Assembly (NCBI RefSeq): GCF_003711515.1
Contig: NW_021167093.1
Span: 174,643-238,642 of the forward strand
Source: Sodiomyces alkalinus F11
Lineage: Eukaryota > Ascomycota > Sordariomycetes > Glomerellales > Plectosphaerellaceae
Direction of reading: 5' to 3'
DNA: 64,000 bases
Shown here piece after piece: positions 10,876 to 22,080 of this stretch (positions within the stretch are counted from its first letter, which is position 1; each line of letters starts with the position of its first letter). Under the pieces are notes generated by a model. That model searched no databases, was not told the DNA's origin, and was given only the letters and a program-made list of their open reading frames with translations. A program made the position numbers and the translations under genes.

Positions 10876-12080
10876 GGAATAGATAATAAGATTAGGGGAA
10901 ATAGGTATAAAAGGAGGTCTTCTTCGTGGCTTATCTTATTCGTTTTTCCTTCTCTTTATAATAATCCGTTTTCTACTCCATACGAGTAGACTCTATAAGC
11001 CTATTTACTAATAAAGCGCTTATAAGAAGAATAAGATTTATAGGTAACGGCCGGTAATCGCTTAATTAGGCTAATAAAACTAGGGAATCCCTGGATTTCC
11101 CGGTTTTTATTATTATTATCGCCGTTATCGTTATAATATTATACTTTTCTTTTCTAGGGGTTTTTCTAGCAGGGCTTTTAACACCGTTAACTTAGTATCT
11201 TAAACTCTTTTAGTAATAGGTATAGTGTTGGTCTTTTCTTTCCGGATAAGGAACTTACGTATAGTAGGTTTAAGGGTAATATATATAGGTGTAGTTAGGG
11301 GAATAGGGGTATAATATTAGTAATAGGGAGAGCGATTAGTAATAGAGATCAGGAAAAGGGGCTTTAAGTAGTGGGAAGCAGAGGGCTCTTATACTTCTAA
11401 AATCGGGCCTTTAAGATTAACGTAATAACTTAATAAGTTATTAGTATTAGGGTTAGTAAAGGAGGGATTTACAGTTTACGGCTTATAGCTTTTAACGGTA
11501 TTTCTCTTAATTATATTATATCCTTAGTAACCGTCCCTATACTAGTTATTTCCGACTATAACTTCCTTCCGCAGAATAGGCATCTTATATTAAACCAGGC
11601 GTAATTTAGCTTAGGTCTTATAATTTATACACTGATTAGGGGAATAGACGTAAAGAGTTTAAGATTATAATAAAAGAAACCTATACTGATTGTAGAAAAG
11701 AATGTGTATAGTAGTATATCTTTATAACGTTTACGTAGTTAGGCTTACTTATAAATATAATGACTAATAAATATAGGGAAAAGTCTTCTAGTCGGGGAAA
11801 TAAGTCTAGATAGGTTTATAGTGCTTCTGATTAGGGTAATAGAGGTAAAAGTTTAAAAGAGAAACGGATTAGGGTAGTGGTTAGAAAGATTTATTTATAG
11901 GTTTACGCCCTTTATGCTAGCGTATATCGTAACTCTAGGTAGATAAGAGACTTAGCTCTATTTACCCTTAGCCCTAGGACTATACGCTAGCCTCCTAGCG
12001 AGTATAGGCTTTAAAAATAAAGGAAATCAGAGAAAGTAATAATAAGGAATAAAATATAGCTCGCTAGTATAATCCTTATA
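10876..12080. other. Unassigned spacer between antisense frame and integrase of Gypsy-A
   Basis: About 1.2 kb with no domain on either strand. RIP composition like its surroundings. Contains short purine-rich and AT-rich stretches only. Confidence 0.4.
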
Positions 12081-14546
12081 CTTACTTAGGTTAAAATCTA
12101 GGCGTTATAGAATCTATACCTTACCGGTACTAAACTCCCTTACCTTTTTTAACTCTTCCTCTAGCTTCTTATAATACTCCCCTAATAACTCTTTTAGTCT
12201 CTTAAAGCAGTGTAAAAAACCGTTAATAGTATAATTAGGGGAATTAATATTATCCTCGGCCTTAATATCTTCCTTAGGGTCCTTACTAGGTAAAAGGGCT
12301 GCTTTAGTAACTTCTTCGGTAATATACGCTCCTCGGGCAGGGTATATAATCTTAAGCTCCTCGCTATAATCTTATTTAAGTATAGTCTAATCTACAGGCT
12401 CCTAATACCTATTATCGTTTTAGATAAACTTCTTTAGGCAGTTAATGGTAAAAGTAATCCTTTTTAGTTTTTCCCTAGTAAGAGTCTTAAGGATAAAGAA
12501 CTCATTATCGTAATTAGCCTTCCGAATACGATATAGGCCGTTTTAGCAGTAGTCGAGTTTAGCCTTACGGCTTATATTAATAGCTTTCTTAGTATCGTAA
12601 ACTAGTATAAGATCCTTAACTTATAGCCTTTACTTACAGAGTACCCGGGCACGGCTAGCGTTAATATAGGCGGTCCGTCGCCCTTATTATTTAGTAATTA
12701 TAGTAATAGTAGTATATCGGGTGGTATTAAACTAGGTACAAGTTCTTAACCGAAGTATTATCTTATCCTTAGGGGTTTTAACACGCCCTTAGTCTAGTAC
12801 TCTCTAGGTTAGACAGGTCGTCTTAATCGGGGTAATAGCCTTATAGCTATATAGAAGGAAAAAAGGGGTACGGCTAGTAGAAGCTCTTACTATTATACGG
12901 TTAGCGAAAAGGATTATTGGGAGGATCTTATAAAGGGCTCTAGGGTAAAGCTTCGACTAAATAGATAGAGTATAGGCAATAGCCTTATACCTAACTTTAT
13001 TAAGGCTATTAGCGCGGGGGTAATAAGCTAAGGCGACCATTCGAGTAATCCTATAACGGCAGTTTAACTCGATTATATAGCCCTTATTCTCTAGACCTTT
13101 ATTTATAAAGAGGGTTATATAAAGCCTATACCTAGAGATTATATCTTCCTATAGGAATAAGGTAATAGTCTTAAACGTATTCTTTTTTAGTAGTTAAGGC
13201 TTAACCTAACCTATGAATATATAGCGGGCCTTTATAAGATACTACCCTTTGAGATATTAAACGTCTAGGCTAACCTAGGTAAAAGGAAGGGCGGTTTTGG
13301 GTAGGCTTATAACGATTAAGGGATCCTCCTAGGAATGCCTATAGCGGGCCTAGTATTTAGAACAGGACTTAATAAGCCTCTAAACACTTTTATAGATACT
13401 ATCCTGGAAGTAGTTAGCGGCGAGGCGGTAATAAATACCCTGCCTTCCTTAGTATCCGGATTTATCGTGGGGTCTCCTAATTAGGTTAACCTAGGTACCC
13501 TTATCATTAATCTAGTATTTAGGGGTTAAATCGGCCTTAGTTACTCGGGTCTATAATAGTCTATCCTTAAGGAATACACGGGTAGCCCTATCTTTAACTC
13601 TACGGGCTTTCTTAGGATTTATTCCTTTAGGCACGTGAAAGATTATTAGAAAGGTGGTTACTTATCGGGAAAACTAACTCTAGGTAAAGTCCTTATCGAG
13701 GATATTATTAGCTAAGACAGGGTTATTAAACTATTTCTCGGCTTCCGTAAACAAGATTCTATTATCCACGAAATCGTCTAAGTCTCCTTCGGTATTATTA
13801 TTAGTCTAATTAAAGGGTATTCCGGGTATCTAAGAGAGTCTATCAGCTATAGTATTCTTAGATCCTTTAATATACTTAACGTCGAAGTCGAAGAGCTGGA
13901 TCTAGGCGAGCTATTAGGTAATTAGGGTACTAGGGAGGTTAGTAATAGATCCTTTTAACCGGAATAGGAGGGCGTAGGTATCGGTTTTAAGGATAAAGTA
14001 AACCCTATCAAGGTAATTATATAAGCGCTAACGGGTTTTTAGGACTCCCCTTAGCTGTAGCTTACTAGTATTATAGACCCTCTCCGTAGGAGACTAATAA
14101 CCGCGTTTATACTGTGCTATAGCTTTTTTATCCTTAACGTACTATCCGAGGATTTTACCCTATCTATTTATACTAGTATTAATAATAATATAGATAACTC
14201 CTATACCTTTACCATACTAGATAGTGATTAGGATAGAGGTAATAATATAGGCTTTCTTAAGGGCATTGATAGCGTGTTATTAAGGCTCCTCCCACTTAAA
14301 GGTAGTATTCTTCTATAGCAGGTTAGTTAGGGGTTTAGCGATAATAGCGAATTTATAAATCTAGACTCCGTAAAAGGTAGCGAGACTAAGGAATAAATAA
14401 ATATTAGAGACTATACTATACCTTTCCTACTCTTAGACCTTTATACTCTTAGCCTGCTTAAGGGAATAACTATTAGTGCTATAGATTTAGCCTATAATAG
14501 TAGCTACTTTCTAATACTACTAGCTTTAAATACCTATAATAGTACC
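12080..14546 (-). pseudogene. Gypsy-A pol remnant, C-terminal half: RT thumb, RNase H, integrase, GPY/F domain
   Basis: Read right to left. The end of RT/connection comes first, with ATFYG and FAIIAKPLTNLL at about 14400-14330. RNase H follows, ending in the diagnostic FDFDVKYIKGSKNTIADRLS (about 13920-13840). Integrase zinc-binding region with GIYYRLAANYF at about 13420. Integrase core with SLDV near 13270, a ruined second Asp (LFINKGLENKG, normally ..TDGGPENKG) near 13090 and AYYPRANK near 13020. Last is a GPY/F-type module around QNGLYRIRKANYD (about 12560-12520). This is a Ty3/gypsy order. Stops are TAA/TAG only. Confidence 0.85.
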
Positions 14547-14863
14547 TGTTGATATTATTATTAAATAATATCTAAGTATATTTAATAATTATATATAAGC
14601 CTCTAGCTTAATACCAGAACTCTACTATAATATAGCTATACTTATCTTATACTTAGATATATCCTCGACTTATATACGAGATTACCTCGTATAATAAATA
14701 TCTAATACTCTACTATCGAGGATAGTATTATATCGTAGTGTGACGTAATAGAGTATATCGTACGACCACGATTTCGCCACCTCCGTTCGGGTTAAATATA
14801 ATGCCCCGAATCTCAGAATCCATTCTTCTTTTTCCTCATACAAGTCATATACTACGAAGGAAT

Positions 14864-15137
14864 TATCGCACATTAAATAGCACTTGGTTGATTAACTTAG
14901 TAGAGCAGAAATCTCGTGTGTGTGTAGTATATTAAGTTATATCTATGTAAGTCTCTTATACCCTTAATTTAGGTAGTGAAGACTCTATTATAGGTACTAT
15001 ATTATTTGGATCCTATCCGGTCTTGTCCGGTATCCGCCCCTATTATATCCTAATACCCGAGGTCCGAAGCCCTTAGTTAGGGAGTAGATCCCCCCTAGAT
15101 CCCTTATAGACCACGTCGTGGTCCTGCCTATACGATA
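14864..15137 (-). repeat. Copia-F1 3' LTR (left copy)
   Basis: 274 bp, begins TATCGCACATTAAATAGC (TGTCGCAC before RIP) and ends CTATACGATA. Contains TAGTAGAGCAGAAATCTC and CCTATCCGGTCTTGTCCGG, shared with all four F-family LTRs here. Confidence 0.88.
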
Positions 15138-18100
15138 CACCCCCTTAGTTAAGGTAGGTCTTCCCAGGTCAACTAACTAATTAGAGGCTTCGGTTTAAAC
15201 TAAACGCTCTTAGCTTTTCTATCGTAAAATTAATAGTTAAAGGAAAAAGGCCCTCGTAAAAGGGATCTAAATCCGCCCTATTTAACCGTTTAATTTAATT
15301 CTATCTTAATTAATTCCTCGATCCTAATTAGCCGGATCTACTTAATCGGATCTATATCTATCGGATCTACTATATCCTCGAAGGCCTTTATAATCGCTAC
15401 GGCCGTGGCTTTAGCACGTTTAATATCTTCGTATAGCCGTTTAGACTACTCGATACGATCCTTTTAATCCGTTCAATTAAGCTATTACTATAGTCTTTTA
15501 ATGCCTGCCTCCGGTAATGCCTTCGTTAAACCGTCCGCGATTATCTCCTTTGTGTTAACGTACGTGACCTTAAAGAGACCTTATTATACTAACTAGCGCG
15601 TCTACTAGTTATATATATCGATATGCTATAGCCTTATCCGTAAGCGTTATGCCTTCTTATTAACTAGGTTAATAGTCTGCTAATTATCGTAGTATAGCTA
15701 TAGTTACTGTTAGTCTAACTAAAGCTCTAAATCCCTTAATATCCGGCTAATCAATAGCGTCTCCTTAGCTACTTCGGTAAGAGCGAGTAGTTCTAACTTT
15801 ATTAACGATGTCGTCATTATTAGTTACTTACCTGCCTTCTCGTTAACGGTGCCGCCGGAGAGCTTTATCGTATATCCTTACGAGCTTTTACGGTCTGGAC
15901 TATCCCTAAAGGACGCGTCGCTTACTATTAGGAAAAGCCTATCCCCGCCGAATTCTAGGTAGTAGTATCTTATATAGTATAGGAATAATAGTATTTATAG
16001 TATTTATTAAGCCCTCTTAAGGTGGTCAGAGGAGGGGTTAACGTTATATTAGGAAAGCTTTGAATAAGCGAACGCGATATCGGGTGTTATTATAATAGCG
16101 GTATATAGGATAGAACCGATTATACCCTGGTACTAGCGGACCTCGGAAATCAACGCGTGTATACCGTCGCGGGGTATTAGCGGCTTTATAGTTAATAATA
16201 GGACCTTAAGTGGTTTTCGGTAGAGTATATCTACGTTGTATTTAAGCGGGATCTTCTCTATATAGGAGGATTATAATAGCTATAACCTACGGGTGGCTCT
16301 ATCCTTTAGAACCTCGATTCCTAGGAACTAACGGATTTCTTCGCCTCCTAATAACCTATAGCTTTATTTAAGGGCGGTCTTAAGGTCGTCGGCGTTAGTC
16401 TTACGGTCTTTATAGTATATAAGTCCGCTATCGTCGACGTAGAAAAACAGGATTAAACCGTCGCGGATTATAATATAGGGGTTATTAGGTATAGCCGTGA
16501 ATCCTATCCTCTATACCGTGCCGCTAAATTCCTCTTACTATAGTAGTGGCGATACTCTTAAGCCGAAAAGCGCTTTCCGTAGTAGTACTACCTTACCTGG
16601 CACTTTATAGCCTTACGGTATCTTTATACATACCTTTTCCTTAAGACTAGCGTTAACGAACGCGTTAACGGTATCGAACTACCTTATCTCTAGATTTAAA
16701 TTAGGCGGTAATCGCTATTAATATACGGAATAACCGCGATACTAGCGTGGCGACATAGTTATCTTTAGTCTCTAACCGTTTTGATTAATCCCCTCGCACT
16801 ATAAGGCGTGCCTTATACTTAAGGAGGGTGCTTTCCTTATTAAATTTATAGGTGTATACCTATCTATAGGCGAGGACTTATTACTTATTAGCCTAATCAC
16901 CGCGGACCTCCTACTAGTAGCCTATTTATCGGTGCCCCTCGAGGTATTCCCCCTTAGCCTATAACCACCGCTCCCGTAATAGGTATAAACATATATCGCG
17001 GTAGTGGTTTAGCGGAGGCGGGAGATCCTTACGGGTTAGATGCGATAGGGAGGCGTTAAAGGGAAAGGGATCTATAGTGCTAGCGCCGATAATATCACCG
17101 TCGTTAATAGCTTACTTCCTCCCGCGTATAGAGTTATAAGTCCTTCTAGCGTTAAAGAACGCCTTTTAGGTATTATTATTCTACACCTTCTCGGTTATAT
17201 ATAGGCTTACAATAGTTCTTATACTAGATAGGCGCGCGCCTAATAGGCGTATAGCCGACGGGCACCCCTTAGGAGTATCTATGGCTATCCGTTAGTGGTT
17301 ATCGTGTTCTTCTACCTTAGCGCCCCTGATTACCGCTAGCGCTATAAGGAACGCGCGCGCGGGATTTTCCGGGGATATTAGAGGCGTGGGAAACGGTTTA
17401 AACCTCGTAGTGGTAAACTATAAAGTGTCCGTAGTAATAGCGGTGGCCTCTCCTATAGGAATAACGACGGCCTTACCTTTATCCGTAGTAATAGCGGTAG
17501 CGTCGCCTTTACCCGTAGTAATAGCGGTAGTATTAGAGTCTTCCGACTCGAGATCTAATACGTTTACGGCTATACCCCTTAATAATAGCCTATTCGCGGT
17601 CTTATTAGATTAGGTAATACGGATAGATTATAGGTATTCCCCGATTTCCTCGGCGGAAGCTATAGCTTATAGCGTTTTCATCCTACCGTTAAATATCTTG
17701 TCTTTATTAAAGATTACGTCTTTTATAGTGATAATATCCATTAGGTGTGGTAGCTAAATACGGAAGCTATTCGAGGATTAGTATCCGACGTGATAACCGA
17801 TGTATGCCTTCGGTTCTAGCCTTTATAGGCGGTTTCTGTTACCTTAGGTATCCCGCGTTTTTATAAAGTCTTTATAGCCGTAAGCTTATAGGTATATGAG
17901 GTTAGGTTAACGGCCGTATAGGCTTTTATATAGCGTTCGCTAGTTATTAATATATCGTGGCGTTGTATTATATAGATATATAGTAGTCTTAAAGATCTTA
18001 GGCTAGATAAACGTAGGCAGATTAGCCCTAATCCTTATAGCCCTCGCCCTCCTTTTAACGATACCTTTAATCCGTTCTCTAACGCTATTTTAATTCTATA

Positions 18101-19400
18101 AATATAATGCCGACGGGTAGCCTTTTACCCCCTTAGTAGCGAGGAAAGTAACGATTTCTAGGTACTAAAATATCTCGGAATCGGCCCGTAGCATACGTGG
18201 CTTAACGTCGAATTAGGTCTTAAGTAAGCTAAAAACGTCTTTTAACGCGTGTAGAATAGAGCCTTAGTCTCTCTTCTATAGGTAGTAATCCCACGTATAA
18301 CCTATATACACGTCTCTAATAAATATAATAGACTTATATAGGCCGCCTAGAGATTCCGACTCTTTTAGATCGTGAAAATCAATAGCTAAGGCCTCTACGG
18401 GCTTTAACGGGTAAAGGGATAGTATCCGCTAGATCTATATAGGCACTTATAATTAGCTATACGCGTTATAGTCTATTATACGAGGTCCTTTTGTCTTTAC
18501 CCCCTAAATAGCGTTAATAATCCTTACGAGTATATCGGTACCGTAGTGGCCGAGGCGTTTATGCTATCGCTACGCTATAGTCTTCTATAGTTACCGCGGT
18601 TATCGTGATCTTCTATACGGGTTATCGCGGGGGTACTTTACCGAGACCGCGAATACGGTGGTAGCCGTGGCTTCTGCGCGCTCGATTATATACTAGCCAT
18701 GGATATCTAGTAGCTTATAGATAGGCCGGTTATCGGCGGAGCTAACGATAGTGTTATTTACGGTATCCTAGTAGTAGCCTCATAGGCGTAGCTAGCGTTC
18801 CGAGATAATATTAGTAATGAATTCCTTATAGTATACGACGTCACGAAGGCGTAGTAGCCTCTTCGTGCCTAATAGGGATTATACACATAGCTTAATATCT
18901 CCGTATCCGAGGATAGAAGCCTCGTGAGTACCCACCTAAAGGGATAAAGATAAAGTATCCATAGGTAGTCTAACGGCCGTAACACGGCCTCGATTATTAA
19001 AGATATAGATTAATAATCCTATATCTAGGATCGCGTAGTGTAATAGCGCTCTAGCTTAGTTAATAGAAAGGGATACCCCCTATTCTTATTATAATCTTAA
19101 TAGTATCGTTATACGATAACACGCTGCCCTTTAGGTTAGGTAGGCTCCTAGTCCCGTCGCGGTAACGGATAGGTCTTTATAAACTATTATAGTATTATAG
19201 AGTTAATCTTCCTAGACTTCCTCTTTCTTATTAGCGGTGGTAGCTACTATTTCCCGCCTCTTCTATATCGCGGTGTCTACGCGGCTTTTAAAACTATAGT
19301 TACGTATCTTCTTTTCTATAACCTTTATAATATCTTCGCGGCCGCGCTAGGTATAAGGGCGTATATCTGGCCTTACGTACTAATAGGCGCCGGTAGTATA
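15138..19400 (-). pseudogene. Copia-F1 pol remnant: integrase, RT, RNase H
   Basis: Integrase core at about 18750-17900: first Asp in LAIDFHDLKES near 18375, a second Asp in RADSEIF near 18190, and a Glu region RERIKGIVKRR near 18060. A low-complexity linker at 17427-17540 carries three or four copies of CCGTAGTAATAGCGGTA (plus-strand sense), coding for Ala/Ile/Thr repeats. RT catalytic YVDD is intact at 16430-16441 (plus strand ATCGTCGACGTA), in LILFFYVDDSGLIYY. RNase H at about 15900-15440 with KLELLALTEVAKET and YDNQQTINLVN. Many TAA/TAG at Gln/Trp codons. Confidence 0.86.
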
Positions 19401-20569
19401 GGGGTTCTTATAAGTCTTATAAGGCCTCCTCGTTACGGGAGGGATAGCCTTTACGGACGTATCGCTACAAGGACGCTTCTTATTATCTTTATTATTAGTA
19501 GTATCCTTAGTATCGGGGAGGTTCCCGAGCGTATTAAAGGTGCCTCTCCCGACTCTAGGCTTTATAGTAGAGGATTATAGGCTCTTTATATTACTAAGAA
19601 CTATATATAGAGCTTTTACAAAGTCGTTAATCGTTAGCTTATTTTCTGTAATTATATCGTAGTTATTTATTAGGTAGTTATTACTCTATTCTTAGGCGAT
19701 AAGTCTAATAGCTTTTACCGCGTTTTCCGCCTAACGGCCCGCGCTTAATAGCTCTAAAACGCCTATATATTTATAGTATATTATCGCTATTTTCTAGCGT
19801 ACTACTTAGGCGTCTATATCCTTAAGTATAGCCTTTATAGGCGTGGTATATCGTCGGTATAGGACTAGGGCTTCCTTACGGAGGTCTATAGGTATCGGTC
19901 CTGCGTACGCGTATAGAAGGGTAATCTAAGCTTCTAGGTTATTTACGTTATCGTCCTATAATTATATAAGGAGGTTATATAACGTGGTAGAGATAGGCCT
20001 TTCGATGTACGAGCGTACCTCGTTTAACTCCTTCTACTACGCGTTATAATCTACCTTTTCCTCGCGGTATACGCGGCGATCTTATAGGTAGCGTATACGC
20101 CCCTTTTTAGAGAGGTCGTTAATAGACGTAGGCGTCCTTATTAGTGGCTTGTTTATTACGGCCGTAACTTTCCGGTGAGCGGCCGTTTTCCTTTTACCGG
20201 CGGTTATAGCTACTATAGTACCGGCCGTGGTAGCCGTGGCTATAGCGTCCGTGGCGTCTATAGCCTTATCGCCCTTTAGCGTGATAATAGAAACCAGAGT
20301 AGCCGTGATGGTAGAAGACGAGGTGGCCGTGGCCTCCTCCGCGTCGGGGTCTATAGTAAGGGCTTTATATTTACGGATATTAGGTGGCATAGGCTTAAGA
20401 AGCAGTTAGGTATCGGCCTCCTCGTTACTTACCTTTAGATTAAGATAGTTTTCCTAGTAAGAGGTAGATTTACCGCGCACGGCGTGCTCCTATATTACCT
20501 AATTCCTTTAGTTAATAAGGGTAGTGGCGGCCGCCTTTTATTCGGTTTTAGATATATTAGAAGATATCT
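19400..20569 (-). pseudogene. Copia-F1 gag remnant
   Basis: The frame opens near 20569 with ISSNISKTE (start ATG to ATA), not at the later ATG at 20390, because the upstream part (EHAVRGKSTSY, NYLNLKVSNEEAD) is conserved in Copia-F2. An Ala/Thr-rich segment follows (EEATATSSST..., about 20340-20150), then RTPTSINDLSKKGRIRYL. No zinc knuckle is certain. The Ala/Thr-rich part gives an uninterrupted 102-codon stretch because it lacks Gln and Trp codons. Confidence 0.75.
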
Positions 20570-20755
20570 TTACTTACTTATCGGTTAATTAATTGATTAA
20601 TAGGTAGGTTAGTAGTTAATTAATTGCTTAATTACTCTAATTAAGTCGATAGTAGTTATTCAAGAGTGCTTATATAAATATAATTACTTTTATAGTTGAA
20701 TAGGGGTAGCCTTATTCATATCTATTGTTTAGGCATTATAAACCGGGCTTTTAAC

Positions 20756-21029
20756 TATCGTATATTAAATAGCACTTAGATAATTAACTTAGTAAAGCAG
20801 AAATCTCGTGTATATGTATTATGTTAAGTTATATCTGTATAAGTCTCTTATACCCTTAATTTAGGTGGTGAAGACTCTATTATAGGTACTATATTATTTA
20901 GATCCTATCCGGTCTTTTCCGGTATCCGCCCCTATTATATCCTAATACCCGAGGTCCGAAACCCTTAGTTAGGGAGTGGATCCCCCCTGGATCCCCTATA
21001 GACCACATCGTGGTCCTGCCTATACGACA
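20756..21029 (-). repeat. Copia-F1 5' LTR (right copy)
   Basis: 274 bp, same length as the left copy, ends CTATACGACA with an unmutated CA end. Followed by GGGAT. Confidence 0.88.
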
Positions 21030-21113
21030 GGGATCCATACTTCTTCGTTCGAAACAATCCAAGTCTTACAATATCAATTCCATTTTCATCTATTTCTATT
21101 ATAAGTATTAAAA

Positions 21114-22080
21114 GTACCTTTAGCTAGCTCCACGTTAAGAAGTACTTTATCGATATTAGCGATATACTCGGCTATAAAATAGCGAATTCTGGGTCTAATT
21201 AGGGTATTCTTATAGGTGGTTATCGGTCCTTTTACTATAATATCGTTAATAAAGGGTCTATAGTATTAGGGGATAAGGTCGTAAAGGATACGGGGTATAA
21301 TACGTATAAACTAGGCCACTAAGTTAGTAGCCCTCTAAGGAAGGGTATATATCCTAAAGAGTCTAATAATAGTCATAAAGGTGGCTAGGTCTTAAGATTC
21401 CTTATTAAGGGTAACCTAATCGTAGCCGGAGAAAAGTTCTAAGAGGGATATAAGCTTATATATAGCGAAATCCTCGGAGAACTTATCGGCCTTAGGCGGT
21501 ATAAAGGTATCTTAAAGGGTTATTACGTTAATCTTAGTGGCTAAGTTAATAAGTCGTATATTACCGTCCTTCTTCTTAATATGAAACTAGGGGTTATAAT
21601 AGGCTATATAGCTCTCTTCGATTATACCTTTCTTAAGGCGGTTCTTTATTATTTACACGACTATAGACTTTAAAGCCTTAGGGATAGGGATCCCCTTCGC
21701 CTACTATACCTAATAAGGAACCGCCCAAATCTTCTATGAAGGGGCTACCCGTTTATTAAGACGGCCGCACTTAGTCTAATCCTAGATAATAGCTACCTCT
21801 CAGTTTAGGAGGACCTTTATTAGGAGCTCCTTTTCTTTAGGGGTTAAGTGGTTAAGGGTCTTTAGGATAGTGTCGAGTCTTTTAGGTATAAAGCGCGAAT
21901 AGGGTATAATTTTAAAAGACTTCGGTATAATTAGGCTAATAAACCGCTCGTCTTCTAGCTCCTAGTCTTCCTCTTTAAATTTTATAAGGATATTCTTCTT
22001 CTAGTAGGGGTCTTTATTAGGGATACTTTTATTAGACAGAATATTACTAAGAGGGTAAACCTTAAAAGCCTTTGGCTTTT
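21114..22080 (-). pseudogene. Gypsy-A reverse transcriptase, N-terminal part
   Basis: Minus strand, reading toward 21114. IKKKDGNIRLINLATKIN at about 21590-21530, then FSGYDWVTLNKESRDLATF at about 21440-21380, then the catalytic box PFINDIIVKGP at 21256-21225 (Asp to Asn). The last codons before the inserted solo LTR are ELAKGT, which join to TIIG at 14540. A typical Ty3/gypsy RT with RIP stops. Confidence 0.88.

Larger units (their letters stand above)
14864..21029 (-). mobile_element. Copia-F1, complete Ty1/copia retrotransposon, RIP-inactivated
   Basis: A 6,166-bp element with 274-bp LTRs (14864-15137, 20756-21029). Target duplication GGAAT (14859-14863) and GGGAT (21030-21034) differ by one RIP-type base. 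Minus-strand order gag, integrase, RT, RNase H. A polypurine tract (CTAAGGGGGTG on the minus strand) abuts the left LTR at 15138. Same family as Copia-F2, collinear over nearly all its length. It is nested four deep: Copia-B or D1, Gypsy-A, solo LTR, F1. Confidence 0.9.
14547..21113 (+). mobile_element. Solo LTR, low-RIP, split by Copia-F1
   Basis: Two pieces, 14547-14863 and 21035-21113, make a ~396-bp noncoding insert starting TGTTGATATT. It is flanked by GTACC at 14542-14546 and 21114-21118, and removing it restores the Gypsy-A RT frame exactly at a Gly-Thr. The sequence keeps CA and TG dinucleotides (CATACAAGTCAT, AATCCAAGTCTTACAATATC) that the surroundings have lost. No internal genes remain, so it is best read as a solo LTR; the 3' end lacks the canonical CA, so the class is uncertain. 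A short minus-strand open frame (14682-14873) is fortuitous. Confidence 0.6.

Noticed and set aside
14682..14873. 63-codon minus-strand frame as a gene
   Set aside because: It lies within the solo LTR and runs across the Copia-F1 border, so it is fortuitous.
20082..20409. Overlapping 102-codon minus and 60-codon plus open frames as genes
   Set aside because: The minus frame is the Ala/Thr-rich part of Copia-F1 gag, open because it has no Gln/Trp codons; the plus frame is its shadow.
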